This document shows, piece by piece, positions 1 to 11,552 of a stretch of DNA of 64,000 nucleotides. A program made the position numbers and the translations under genes. The notes under the pieces were generated by a model. The model made no database searches. It was not told the origin of the DNA and saw only the letters and a list, made by a program, of their open reading frames with translations. Position 1 is the first letter of the stretch; the number at the start of each line of letters is the position of its first letter. The stretch comes from Sycon ciliatum (taxonomy: Eukaryota; Porifera; Calcarea; Leucosolenida; Sycettidae), in assembly GCF_964019385.1 (NCBI RefSeq), contig NC_088649.1, positions 10,525,025-10,589,024 on the forward strand. Direction: 5' to 3'.

Positions 1-3000
1 AGGCAGTGAGTGTCATCCCACCCCGTGCTAGTGACAAGCCCAGCCCGCCATGGGTGGTGCAGCTCCAGGCTGCTAATGGGACACCTATTCGCACCTTTGG
101 TGAACGTTCGCTTTTGCTCACGCTCGGCCTCCGACGTAACTTCGCGTGGACTTTCGTCATTAAGGACGTCACCTCGCCTATCCTGGGGACAGACTTCCTA
201 GCCCACAACGGCCTACATGTTGACCTGGATCATCGTTGTCTGCATGATTCCCGTACCAAACTTTCCTCTGTTGGTCTCCTCGACTCTACTGTGCCCATCG
301 GTCCTGTCCGCGCTACGCCTGCTAGTGACTCTCTGGGCACTGCTGTTCTACGTGACTTTCCTGAGTTGCTGCCACAGGCCAATGTTGCTCTGGGCCCTGT
401 AAAGCACAGTATTCAGCATGTGATTGCTACTCACGGCCCACCTCAGTTTGCTCGCCCCGCCGTCTGTCACCAGACAAGCTCACAGCTGGTCGCGCTGAGT
501 TTGACGTCTTGCTCCAACAGGGTATCATCCAGCCTTCATCTAGTCCTTGTGCTTCTCCTCTGCACATGGTTCAGAAGAAGTCCGGAGACTGGCGCCCCTG
601 TGGCGATTATCGTGCCCTGAACGCCGTCACTGAGCCTGATCGCTACCCGATTCCCCACCTTCACGATTTCGCCGCTAACCTTGCTGGCTGCACGGTCTTC
701 AGCAAGCTCGACCTGGTCAAGGCATACCATCGAGTGCCCGTCCATCCTAACGACATCCCGAAAACTGCCATCACTACTCCATTCGGTCTGTTCGAGTACC
801 TTCGGATGCCATTCGGCCTGCGTAATGTGGCACAGAGTTTCCAGCGCTTCCTTGTCCAAGTCCTCCGCGGTTTGCCGTTCGTTTACGGCTACATTGACGA
901 TCTCCTAATCGCCAGTCATTCACTCGACGAACATCATGTACATCTCCGTAAGTTATTTCAATGTCTCTCAGAGCACGGGCTGTTCATTCAACCGCACAAG
1001 TGTGAGTTTTGCCAAGTCGAGTCTCAACTTCCTCGGGCATCATGTCTCTCCGGCTGGCATCGCTCCGCTGCCCGATCGTGTTGCTGCTATTCAAGCCTTT
1101 GAGCAGCCTACCTCTGTTCGTCAACTCTGGAGATTCCTCGGCTTTGTGAACTTCTACAGACGATTTGTCCCACACTGTGCAGTGCTGACTCAACCTCTCT
1201 GCTTGCTACTTCGCTCGGCCAAGGCCGCCAACGCTGCACTCAGCTTCTCTCCTGAGGCACTCTTCGCCTTTCAGGCCACCAAGGACGCTGTAGAACAGGC
1301 GACGCAACTCATTCATCCTGTTGCTGATGCTCCCCTCAGCCTTGCCGTTGACGCATCGGATGTTGCCATTGGCGCCGTCCTCCAACAACAGGTAGACAAC
1401 ACATGGCAGCCCCTAGCATTCTCCAGCCTGCTGAGTACAGCACCTTCGGGCGTGAGCTGCTCGCGATGTATCATGCCGTCCGGCACTTTACTTTCGGCAT
1501 TGTCTCGAGGGTCGGGAGTTCTTCATCCTCACGGACCACAAGCCCTTGATCTATGCGATACGTGTACATTCGCCAGCGCGCTCACCCCGTGAATGCCAGC
1601 ACTTGGCTTTCATCAGCAAAATCAAGACTGATATCCGGCACATCTCCGACACCGAAAACTGTGTTGCTGATGCTCTGTCCCGTTCCATCTCAGTGGACTT
1701 CCTCTTCGTCCGGCCACTGGACTATGACGCTTTCACTGTTGCGACAACCACGGACCTTGACAGCGTCCCCGTTCTGCTTCAGATACCACCCTGCAATTCC
1801 AGGATGTCATCGTTCCCGAGTCCAGCCGTTCCGTGGTGTGTGACACTTCAACTGGCACACCACGTTCGTACGTGCCTATGGCCTTCCGTCGCCAGGTGTT
1901 CGACTCCCTGCATGGGCTCTCACATCCTGGCATCAAAGCCAGCCGCTGTCTGATTCCTCAGCGTTGCATTTGGCCGCACATGCAGCGTGATATCCAGCAC
2001 TGGGTCCGTACTTGCCCCGAGTGCCAGCGGACCAAGGTTCACCGCCATAAACGGAGCCCACTCACCCGTTTCCTTTCTCCGGATCAACGGTCCGCCCATA
2101 TTCACATTGATTTGGTCGGCCCGCTACCGGCTTGCCAGGGCTTCCGCTACTTATTGACCTGTGTCGATCGCTTCACCCGTTGGTCCGAAGCCGTGCCCAT
2201 TACCGATGCTACCGCAGAGACCACTACCATGGCATTTGTGTCGACATGGGTTGCTAGTTTTGGCGTGCCGTCTGTCATCACGACTGACCGTGGTTCGAAT
2301 TTCGAATCGGCTCTCTTCCAGCAGCTAATGCATCTTCTTGGTACTACAGGTCGTCCCCCGTTAATACGAGTCCGGTTAGTACATAAACCCCGTTAGTACA
2401 TAAGAAATCTCAAGTCCCGGACGAAACGTGGTCACTTCCATACAAATTTTGTCGGTTTGTACATAATTCGTTAGTACATAAACCCCGTTAGTACATAACA
2501 TTTCTCCGTACCCGCATGCCACCTACCTCATTAGTACATAATTTGTTGGTCTTTTGGCCTTCCAGTGGAGGCACGTCGTGTTCTAGTTTCTACTTGTGGA
2601 CGCTCAGAAATCAGAGCGCACATCACAAACCGACAAAGCTCTGTTTTTTTCGAGTGACTGTACAGGCGCGGCTGGGCATGTATCATAAAACTGTAGAATC
2701 TTCGCTGACTGTGACCCTTACATGTATAACATAATTTTTATGTTATATCGAGGGAATCAAGAATATCTCGCTCCCTAGTCATTGCAGCAAGAAACACTCA
2801 GAAAAGTTGAAAAAAGTGAAAAATTCTGGTATACAAGCAAATTATGTACACTTTCGTTTAGTACATAAACCCCGTTAATACATAACATTTGTCAAGTCCC
2901 AGAGATTATGTATTAACGAGGGACGACCTGTAATCGCTGTCGTACTACTGCCTATCATCCGTAGGCAAACGGCTTAGTCGAGCGCTTCCACCGCCAACTG

Positions 3001-3570
3001 AAGGCCGCCATCAAAGCGCAACCGAAGCCGCACCAGTGGGTCGCTGCACTGCCTCTCGTTCTCATCGGTATCCGGTCATCTCTCCGGACTGATCTCGGCT
3101 GCAGCTCTGCCGAGCTCGTTTATGGTTCTCCCAGGCGACTTCCTCACTCCCACTCCCAACGACGACTGGGTGCCTACTGCGGAATATGTTGCGCGTCGTT
3201 GGGACAAGATGTCTTCTATCCGACCAGCTCAGGTTGACACTCGCCTTCAGGCCCGACCAGTCCCTTTTGTCAGTGCTGACCTCTCCACATGCACTCATGT
3301 TTACGTCCGCGTTGATGGACACCGTCAGCCACTCCAGGCTCCTTATACCGGTCCTCATCGTGTTTTTTCCCGTTTGGCCAAGTCTCTGGTGGTTGAGTTG
3401 AATGGTCGAGAGGGCACCATCTCCATTGACCACGTGAAACCCGCGCATGGAGCTGCCAGTCTCACGTCAGGCGAAATAGCACGTCATAGTACATTTGAGA
3501 TCAGCGGGAAGAAGATGACGACGTCCACTAATTTAGTATCTGTGCACACGAATCTGCTGTGTGTGTGACT
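1..3570 (+). mobile_element. Ty3/Gypsy LTR element, CsRn1-like, broken, left end outside window
   Basis: Fossil LTR retroelement. The order is protease end (about 6-300, LGTDFLAHNG), reverse transcriptase (about 510-1000, with YIDDLLIAS and RMPFGLRN), RNase H (about 1320-1700), integrase zinc-binding region and catalytic core (about 1830-2340 and 2935-3120), then a GPY/F-type C-terminal module (GPHRV, about 3340-3460). The wording of the RT ([20 protein letters not shown]) is typical of the CsRn1 clade of Ty3/Gypsy elements. The element is broken in a few places and carries a miniature DNA element in its integrase region. The 5' LTR and gag lie before the window. The 3' LTR cannot be delimited without its partner, so the right limit is approximate. 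It would have copied itself through an RNA intermediate. Confidence 0.88.
2347..2930. mobile_element. pogo/Tigger-like miniature element (MITE), 584 bp
   Basis: Terminal inverted repeats start CAGGTCGTCC and end GGACGACCTG, and continue inward as CTCGTTAATAC-type sequence. The element is flanked by a TA duplication at 2345-2346 and 2931-2932. The interior repeats a GTTAGTACATAA motif near both ends and has no transposase frame. CAGG-starting ends with a TA target are typical of the pogo/Tigger branch of Tc1/mariner. It must have been moved by a transposase made elsewhere. It sits inside the integrase region of the Gypsy element, so it is younger than that element. Confidence 0.85.
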
Positions 3571-3932
3571 CTGTGTGCCAGCTATGATATCATCTTCTGT
3601 GGTTCCATGCCTAGCATGTACGTCTGAACCATCCTGCAAAGTTTGACTGACGTAGGTTGAGCGATCGCTCCGCGAAACATACTTTTTGAAATTCTCTTCA
3701 TAGTATATCTTCCACCATTGAAATATTGAATTTCTTCAAAAAAAGTGCTGAGAGGGGTGGCTTGCAACCTCGATATGGCTTGTTCCAGGCATGCTTTGGA
3801 GCCATCTTCCGTTGAAGTAGAGGCGGGGATCTGCCCTGCAACTGTTACAACAAAAAATGATTCGATCTGAGAAAGGGTGAGACCGCGAATCTCGGTTGAA
3901 TATTGAGTATTTCAAGCCTTTTCACGACGAAG
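3571..3932. other. Unassigned stretch before a possible first exon
   Basis: No coding similarity or repeat structure recognised. It could include the 3' LTR of the preceding Gypsy element and the 5' region of the possible gene starting at 3933. No clear TATA box or CpG-rich promoter is visible. Confidence 0.3.
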
Positions 3933-4019
3933 ATGGAGTTCTTTTTGGAGATGGACGTCGCGGCAAAGGACATGGTGTCCGACTTCTGGCGTCTGGTGAA
4001 GCCAGGGATCATTTGTCCA
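3933..4019 (+). CDS. Possible first coding exon of a host gene (29 codons)
   Basis: An ATG in good context (A at -3, G at +4) opens a frame beginning MEFFLEMDVAAKDMVSDFWR. After exactly 29 codons the sequence reads CCA|GTGAGG, an acceptable splice donor. Without splicing the frame ends six codons later at a TAA. The peptide matches no family I recognise. Its interest is position and phase: it ends in phase 0, as do the ankyrin exon at 17701 and the other candidate exons on the same strand. It could equally be a chance small frame. Confidence is low because only one splice signal and one start codon support it. Confidence 0.3.
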
Positions 4020-5930
4020 GTGAGGTCGGCAGCCTAACCGTCGGTAAGCTTGTGTTTGGATCCCGTTCTGCTCGATGTGGTAGATCACAAACAATTATTT
4101 GATATCGCACAAATTGATCTCAGCATCGTGCGTACGGTATTTTATATTCAGAAAATCCCAAAGTGTCTCTGTGTGGCCGTCCTATGCCAAGGGAAACTCC
4201 AATCAGGCTCCTATGTCCTCTGCCTTTATGATTGAATGTCCACTTCGTTTGAACAACGAACACAACACAACAATCGAGGACGGCTTTGCGATGAAAAATA
4301 CAGCCATACTGAAGCTGAAAAAAAGAAGAAAAAAACGTGCTCAGGATGAGACTCGAGTACACGCATACTCTTCCAGCAGTTGAAACGCAAATTTTTGTGA
4401 AAAATGCTCGTCGCCGACTGACCAGTAATTTCGCCTGACGAGTGCTGCGGTTGCTTCTTCCATTGCTGCTCCTAGCTCTCCCCTTTCTGCTGCTGCTAAA
4501 CCATTTGTTCGGCGCGTTCATTTTTCTGTTTAATGTTTTCTCGGCTTTTCCTTTTCCGTGTCTTTCCCTTTCTTATCGTGTACCGCTACTGCTTGTACAC
4601 TGGCGGAGGAGTATCTGTAGTGCCTGCACGGATTTCTTGCGATTTATCTTTCGTTGCGCGATTTCCTAATTTTGTGCATTTCTCAAGCTTCTGCGGGGCA
4701 ACATTTTGTTTACAGGATGTAGCCTTTATCATGTTGCCATTGTCGGCTACGTAGAGTACCAGGCTACGCATGACCCTTGGAACGTTGCGCAGATGAACCA
4801 CTTCCTGCGAACTCTGCTACATGCTTATGTACTCTACCATATTTGTATACATGTGTATTGTTGTTGTTCCACCAAGTATCCTTTACGAGGATCTAGCTCT
4901 AGCATTGAAAGTCGGCTCAGGCTTTCTTCTTCTTGCGTTTCCACTTCTGGACTTCTGGCAGTAGTTTGTGGTTTGTCTCTGCACGTAGAATTCTTCCCTC
5001 GCTCGACTATCTGCTTGCCATTTCCTGTGTGCATTATACCAATTCTCGCTGACTCGATACTGGGAGTTAATTGTTAAAAGAACATTGTCTGCTGTACGCG
5101 TGATTAGAGGCACGTTTCCAAACCCTCTAAACCCTGCCGCATTTGGCGCTTCTAAACGCTGCGATCCGGTAGACAGCACACTGGGCTGCCAAATACGTGA
5201 CTGGCTTGAGGACAGTTCAATACTGCACGACAGGGCGCCCAGTTCAGGACGCACGTGATAGCGGCGTGAACTGGGCGCGATGAGGGTTGGTGATAACTAC
5301 AGTTTACTCCTCCGGAAACTTCCATCAACATAAGCCTCCCAAGTTTGGTGGTCATTATTTTGGTTTTCTCGAAGTGAGCCGTGGCCATTCTTTACCATGG
5401 TACTTCATCCTTCGTCATCATCATAGCTAGCAATTTTAGTTTGCTATAATATTTAGCTTGGCATTGCCTTGAGTGCACTCACCTTCCCCTTTCTTACGTT
5501 ATTTCATAAATTGGAACTTTCAAAGTTGGAAGGCTTTTGGCTTGCGCATACTAGACGTGAGGCAGCTAAGCATCGGGTCGATGAATGTCAGTGTGACATC
5601 AGTCAGTGTTGTGCTAATTGTTGTGCGTTCTGAGTCACCATTAGCTTGCTCATATTTGTTAGTGTTGGACACAAACAATGGATAACTTGAAAACCCGCCC
5701 TCTGTCTTTTTTATCCTTAGCTATCCGCAAAAATTACAACAGCATGTACCTGATATTCGTACTGCAAAGTCTTTTCTATCAGTGTGAATATCACGCATGA
5801 TGACGTAGATAAAGCAAAGCACAGCTTTCTCGTTCCTTTTGAAGTTAAAATTGCACATACATGCATATCATCAAGTTCAGAGGATGTGAAACTAGTGGTG
5901 TGCACAGGCAGTCGTGTACCCGTGCTACCC
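4020..5930. other. Unassigned DNA, no gene recognised
   Basis: Only short frames without family similarity are present. If the preceding exon is real, this is the start of its first intron. No terminal repeats were found by eye. Confidence 0.3.
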
Positions 5931-5931
5931 G

Positions 5932-5957
5932 TATTGTATTGTATTGTATTGTATTTA
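5932..5957. repeat. TATTG microsatellite
   Basis: About five tandem copies of a TATTG pentamer leading into an AT-rich stretch. It may be the tail of a short retroelement, but no body was identified. Confidence 0.8.
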
Positions 5958-6589
5958 TTTAAAAGGATTCTCCAAAAGCAAATGGATGCTTATCACGGAA
6001 GTCTCCCACATAAATATCGCAAGAAAAATGGGGAAATGGGGAGAGGAGAGTGGAAGATGAAGCATGGGAAGAAGGGAAACAAGTACCTAAATATCGAGGT
6101 ATAAAAGCAGGATAGAAATCGACGAGGGCCGTCAGGACCTCGGGTAGAGGTGTACAGAATAGTACCCGAAAATCCGAAGTCGCAGATGACATCATGTACA
6201 GTGCACGTGTACAAATTCATGTATTACTCCACATGTCTACCCACTGCATACGGGAAGGGGTGCTTTGTGGTGTTACCATGGAAACACTACCTGATGGGGT
6301 ACCATGCTACCCGTGGAAAACTACCTGAACCCGATACCCGAAGAAAATGCCACCCGACTCGGCCCTATGTGAAACATTGATGTGAAACAGTGTGAAATTC
6401 ACGCCACCACGATAACATGATACTAATAATTATGGTGTAGGACTGTAGGGTGACAAAAGTAACAGTATACTGTTTCAAAGTATATATGCGGTTTGATGGT
6501 GTGAGTTTATTTCTAAACGTTCCGCTAGATGAACTTACTGATATACAATGACATATTGTATATGCTGGTGCCTTGTACCATAGTAAAGA

Positions 6590-7450
6590 CTAAAGATCTT
6601 GATGCACCATGGCTCCCTGAAACAGCATTTCGTCAGTTGATGTCAATGGTAATGAATGGTGTCGAATTTTCATTTGGATACGTAAGGTATGAGCAAGTCG
6701 ACTGCATCGCTATAAGGCTTCTATTGGGTCCAGTGCTAGCCAACATCTTTTTTGGATTTTGGGAGTCAATTACCTGACCAGACTTCTACGTTCAGTTTGT
6801 TGTTGATTCATTTATGTATTTTGACGGCGAGCTGGGCAGTGAGGCATGTCTTAGCAACCTAAATGCTCTCAATCCTTCTCCAAAGTCTATACAATTATGT
6901 GAAAATTAGACATCCAGTAAATTGTTGTGCCTTGATGTATCGGTTAACATGTCTAGTTGGCATGTTAGCATCTATGTACCGCAAACCAACTTTCACGGCT
7001 CTATACATTATGTTCGACTCGTACGGTTCTCATTAGTATAAAGTTAATTTCGTCCGTACTCTTGCAAAAAAAGTGGTTAGCCATGCACATCGTATTTGTT
7101 CCCCGGAAGATTTGGCGGAACTTGAGTTTCTCCAGACTATCCGAGTAAACATTAGTTACCTCGAATAGCTATTCAACACACTGATTAGATCCAGTATCAC
7201 ACAGTGAGAGCCCTCCATCGGCCTAGCTCTCTGTCCAGTGTATGTATGTCTCCCATACAAGGGGCAGTAGTCTGAGAAGTTTTGTAGTACTGTTAGGTCT
7301 ATTGCACGTCGGAGCTTCAAGCTTCCATAATTATAACAGTGTATTGCCTATGACCAAGAGTACATATGCAACTCCCACATACCTGCTGCCCGCACAGAAT
7401 TTCAAGTTGATGTCATTATTTATGATGCAAAGCTCCTTGCACCAGTGATT
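6590..7450 (+). mobile_element. Penelope-like retroelement relic
   Basis: A decayed reverse transcriptase reads LLGPVLANIFFGFWE at about 6720-6770, which matches the hallmark GPLGPVLANIFVG block of Penelope-like elements. Further decayed similarity continues downstream (VYVCLPYKG at about 7230-7265, a block like the VYLKLPYIG region). Several in-frame stops interrupt it, for example TGA right after WESIT (6776-6778) and TAG in the stretch after LCEN (about 6908). It is an old, non-functional copy. No GIY-YIG endonuclease was identified. Confidence 0.6.
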
Positions 7451-7879
7451 TACAACATGTGTACGGTTGTCAACGCATCACACGTTTTTTCTTTGCAATC
7501 ATCAGTACAGGATCAGATAGGCTTTGGTCTACCACAGGTTCCGGATTCGTCTGATAATCCGTGGACAGTGCGCATGGCATCATAAATATGACGTCAACTT
7601 GAAATTCTGTCGGGACAGCACCCATAGTCGAGGTGGACACTCTTGGCAGGTTATGTACTCTTGGTATGACGTCAAGAATAGTTCCACTCAAATCCAACCA
7701 GAACTTTACAGCATGAAAAAGATCACCAAACCACATCACGACAGTTGCCTCTTTCATTTCCCCTCGACCGAAGTGATTAGAAAATGTGAGCTATTCTTCT
7801 CGCGGTTAGAGATGAATGAAAATTCATTCCGGCAAGCTGTTCGCCAGCTGTTGTAGATCTCCTTGATCTGATCAATGAT

Positions 7880-10565
7880 CGTCTATGCACTTTGGAAGCG
7901 ACAGCGGAATGTAGAACGGGTTTGGCCAGGGGCCAGTCCTCGCAGTCCAATGGATCGGAGCCTAAACTTACCAGGTCGGGTGCAGACACTCAATCCCAGG
8001 AGATCACCAGTTCCTTGGGCATGCCCAAGTCTGGTTTGTCAGATGAAAGTCTATTGCTTTCACTCAGCTCCTCGAGTGTGTAGGGCTGCTCGAGTGATGC
8101 TGATTTGAACGACACCACGAGTGGGCAGGCACCCTCGTGTGTGGACGCGAGCACGGACGACCCGGAGCATGCTCCGGTGACCTCAAAGATAAAACAGTTC
8201 CTTCAGACTTGCTTCAGGAAGCCCTCGAAGGGCAAGGAGTGGAGTGATCTGGTAGAGCAGTTTTCCCGGCCGGAGGTGGACGTGGCAGTAACACCTCAGC
8301 TAGGCCAGGAGGTGCTGAATTTACCTGCTGCTAGGCAGTCATTCAAGATGTCGCGAGACAACACGTTGTACTCGCTGCAGTGCAGTGAACTGGATTGTTT
8401 GGGTCCTCTCTCTGCCCTAATGATGGAAGGCAAGGCAGCGCAGGACGCTGGCAAAGGCCTGGACCCACAAGCAGTTTTGGAGATGGTGCCGGCTGGCTTG
8501 TCTACGGGGCAATGCCAACAACAAGCTCTCGGTGCTGAGACGCCAGGAGTTTCTTGAATATTTTGACAAGAGCCTGGTAACTATGGCGGAGGAGCCATTT
8601 GATGAAGCAAGCACGGCCCTATCCGGCCCGGAACCGACGGAACACACTCAGTCCAAGGCAAAGTTCCAGAAGGCGCAAGGCTTGGTTGTGAAACAAGACA
8701 AGGATGCTCGAGCTCCTCCGCAGCCAAGCGACAGCAAGTCTGGCTCTGGAGGGGCGTCAGCAGGTAATCACCAATTTTTTCAAGGTACTGGGGTCAGCAG
8801 GCACGGCGGTGGCTCCAGGTAGGAGCCTTACACCAGCCCGTACAACCAGACTCAATACAGCCCGGCAGGTCGTGGCTATGCCAACCGAAGCCGGATCCCC
8901 CCCCCCCCAACCAGGGCAGCAGAACGGCCAATTACTGAACAACCAACTATGTAGCAAAGCGAGGCCGCTCCTAAGGCATTTCCTGCCTCTGGCTGTGTGA
9001 GTGGTAGTGCCAGAGGAGGTCTGGAATGTCAAGGCATTGCTGCCAGACATTGACAGATGTTGTTCACCCTCTCGGCTCAAGACTGGGCTTTGCCTCTCGG
9101 GGGGGTCGCCTAGTCTTTTCGCCAAAAAGCGGAGACGGCTCTCCGTCGATCCATGGACTCTTAAGTACCAACGCGACCTATATCTGCAGCCTACCCAGGA
9201 TAGCGTGCCCAGCTCCAGACCCTTGTCAGTTTCTTTGGGTGGTTGCTCTCTCGCCTTGTTTGCCCCCACAGTCAAATGGTCAGACGCCAACATTTGTGTA
9301 CTGGCACCAGGACCCAGAGGCAGTGACTACAGATGTTTTTCCTGGACTGGACAGGAATGAGCGTGTATGCATTCTCCCAACCTCGGCAGGGTGATCAGGC
9401 AAGTGCAGATGCAGAATTTTCTCAGCTTATACTGGTATCTCCTCTATGGCGGGAGCAACATGGTTTCCGGCTTTGCTGCAAGTGACCACCAGTTCCCCAA
9501 CTCTTCCTTCAGCCTGGCCCAATCTGGTGGAGGGTTCTCTGGGCAAACCCCCCTGATTCTGAACTGCAAACTGCAGTTGGTTGCATAGACCATCTTCGGA
9601 ATTCCTTTGCGCTGTAGAGATTTTCGGAACAGGTGTCCAACCTCTTACTTCCCTGCAGGCGGACTAGCGTGGCACGTCACTATGACAAAGCTTGGACATG
9701 TTGGATTCACTGGTGTGGTGGACAGGTGGAGCCAGCTCAGAACCAGGTGTTGACTTTTCTCGCACACCAGTTTCAGGATGGACGGGCATTCCAGATGCTG
9801 TCTGGGCATCGGTCGGCTCTGTCATCAGGCCTGTCTCCGGTAGATGGATTAGCAGTGGGCATTCACTATACCGTATCTTGGCTTTTGAAGGCCGTTTACA
9901 ACCCCTGTGCTCCGCAGCCACCGTATGCATTCACCTGAAAGGTGCAGACAGTGCTTGATATGCTACGCTCCTGGCCAGACGAGCTTCCCAATAAGCGGCT
10001 CACTCTAAGTTTGCCCATGATTCTGGCACTGGCAGGTGCGTATTGATGTGGGGGAACTATGTATGCTGTCTCACCACCTTCACCAAACATCTGATGGTTC
10101 TATTAGTTTGTCCCTGCTGCGCTCAAAGAAGACACTGTGTTCTGGGGAGCCTCTCAAGCAAGTTTGTTTCGTGCCTTTTTCAGTACGGAGGTTCTGCCTG
10201 GTACAACTTGTGTTGGTGTATGTTGCGCGCTCCGCATCGTGGCGTAAAGCGGACAGCATACAACCATCCCTCTTAGTGTCATTCCGGAAGCCACACAAGC
10301 TGGTGTTGTCCGCGACGGTTGCGCGTTGGCTATATAATGTGCCATCACAAGCTGGGATCAGCACTTCAGATTTCTCCGCCCACTCGACTCGTGTGGCCTC
10401 CACATCTGTGGCGGCCCTGGCAGGAGTGGCTACGGCCGGGATAATGGATACCGGTGACTGGAAGCGTGGGTTGACTTTCCACCAGTTCTACTGCCGAGAC
10501 GTTGCACTGGCATCAATGGCAGCAGCCACTTACAGTGCAGCCATTCTCAGTTCTGGGAATTAGGC
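7880..10565 (+). mobile_element. DIRS-type tyrosine-recombinase retroelement, broken
   Basis: Fossil. A gag-like, charged region lies at about 7890-8830, an RNase H-like region at about 9230-9590 (YWHQDPEAVTTDVFPG), and a tyrosine recombinase at about 9630-10560. The recombinase end carries the HSTR box (DFSAHSTRVASTSVAAL) and the C-terminal TGDWKRGLTFHQFYCRD block with the likely catalytic tyrosine. That combination is the signature of DIRS-like elements, which integrate with a recombinase instead of a DDE integrase and so leave no target duplication. A complete reverse transcriptase was not recognised. The element is broken in several places. Limits are estimates because the terminal repeats were not identified. 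Confidence 0.7.
9633..10563 (+). pseudogene. Tyrosine recombinase part of the DIRS-type fossil
   Basis: The N-terminal SAM-like core-binding region is seen at about 9633-9940 (TCWIHWC, FLAHQFQDGRAFQMLSGHRS), and the catalytic domain at about 10036-10563. The family's Arg-His-Arg-Tyr site is represented by HSTR and the FYCRD end. In the family it would insert a circular DNA copy into target DNA. Part of a broken element. Confidence 0.65.
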
Positions 10566-10870
10566 TGTTCCACAAGCCATTACAATGTTGCCAGTGCATG
10601 GTAATGGATATGATTATCCCATGCATGTTTTGTGTGTCTTGTGCGCTTCGAAGAATACACTGTTATATCGAAGCTTGAAGCTCCGATGAGCAAGTTCTCA
10701 TTTCGCTAGCAATGGTACATTGTGACGGGAAGTGGGAGGCGTGCGAGCAGATGAGAGCGAGATATAACAGTGTCCCACCCGCCCTCCCATTGCGTGTTGG
10801 TGGATATTTTGGGTATGGTTCATTTTTTCCTTGCATGCCTAGTCTCGCTTCATTAAAAATGGCAACTGTA

Positions 10871-11112
10871 CAGTGCATTTCAAAAATATAGACGCGTGAT
10901 TTGAAAAAACCGTTAGGCCAGCATCTATACCACATAAAATCTGTGATCACTTTGTGCATAAAATTTCGAAATTGGGTGTTTGCTATCCAATCGCTTAAAA
11001 ATCTATATGAGAGTAATTGGGGGAAGCACCTGAGCAATATCCCGAAGCAAATTCTCGAAAAGCTCCAGCCAAATTTGAAATATTCCACGCGTCTATATTT
11101 TGAAATGGACCG
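10871..11112. mobile_element. Tc1/mariner-type MITE, family A copy 1 (242 bp)
   Basis: The ends are inverted repeats: CAGTGCATTTCAAAAATATA on the left, and a right end closing TTTTGAAATGGACCG. TA lies on each side (10869-10870 and 11113-11114). It is non-coding. A second copy with matching ends and interior is at 62990-63241. Its mover is unknown. Confidence 0.8.
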
Positions 11113-11119
11113 TAGTGAT

Positions 11120-11181
11120 GTGGTTGCGTGATTCTATTTTTTCATGCTGCGAAGTTCCGGTATGATTCGAGAGGAACTATT
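11120..11181 (+). mobile_element. Penelope-like relic, left part, split by BEL/Pao 1
   Basis: This flank ends in CTATT (11177-11181), the target duplication of the BEL/Pao element. The continuation of the split sequence starts at 16366-16370 and codes for a Penelope-type RT block. The assignment of this left piece rests on that junction, not on its own coding similarity. Confidence 0.4.
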
Positions 11182-11522
11182 TGTTGTAAACCACCAGTTC
11201 TCAATTGGGAAAGGCCTTCGCGCTTATGGCATTGTATTCGTCGCAATGTTGTCTTTCGACTCCGCCGTACCGCTGATGTTGCTGCATGGCATACGCTATA
11301 TGCGCTGTGTGTGTTTTGCTGTATACGCTGTTATGTCCAGTTTTATATGCGTATGTTTTTGCATGTACGCTGTTTTTGCATGCTATAAATAGCTGGTGTT
11401 ATTATTGTTCATTGTTAATTATCAGATGAAGTGAAATATACTGTGTAAAGGAAAACAGTTGTCCTCGTGCCGTGTGGTCGTACGATCCTGACAATTTAGA
11501 GAATCTTAGAGGGTTCATAACA
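11182..11522 (+). repeat. 5' LTR of BEL/Pao 1
   Basis: Starts TGTTGTAAACC and ends TTCATAACA. It holds a TATA-like CTATAAATAG at 11383-11392, which probably sets the transcription start about 25-30 bases downstream. Near-identical to the LTR at 16025-16365. Confidence 0.95.
11383..11392 (+). promoter_or_regulatory. TATA box in BEL/Pao 1 LTR
   Basis: CTATAAATAG lies in the middle of the LTR. A related box in opposite orientation (AGCTATTTATAGC) lies in the LTR of BEL/Pao 2 near 54370, so the position is conserved between the two families. Confidence 0.5.
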
Positions 11523-11552
11523 TTTGGCGACCACGCCAGGATAGGAGCGAGC

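Noticed and set aside
4120-4521. 133-codon minus-strand frame
   Set aside because: No family similarity, no splice or promoter support; charged composition follows the A-rich strand.
4700-4770. Possible acceptor TTTTGTTTACAG near 4711
   Set aside because: No donor found in a sensible distance and the open frame following has no recognisable content.
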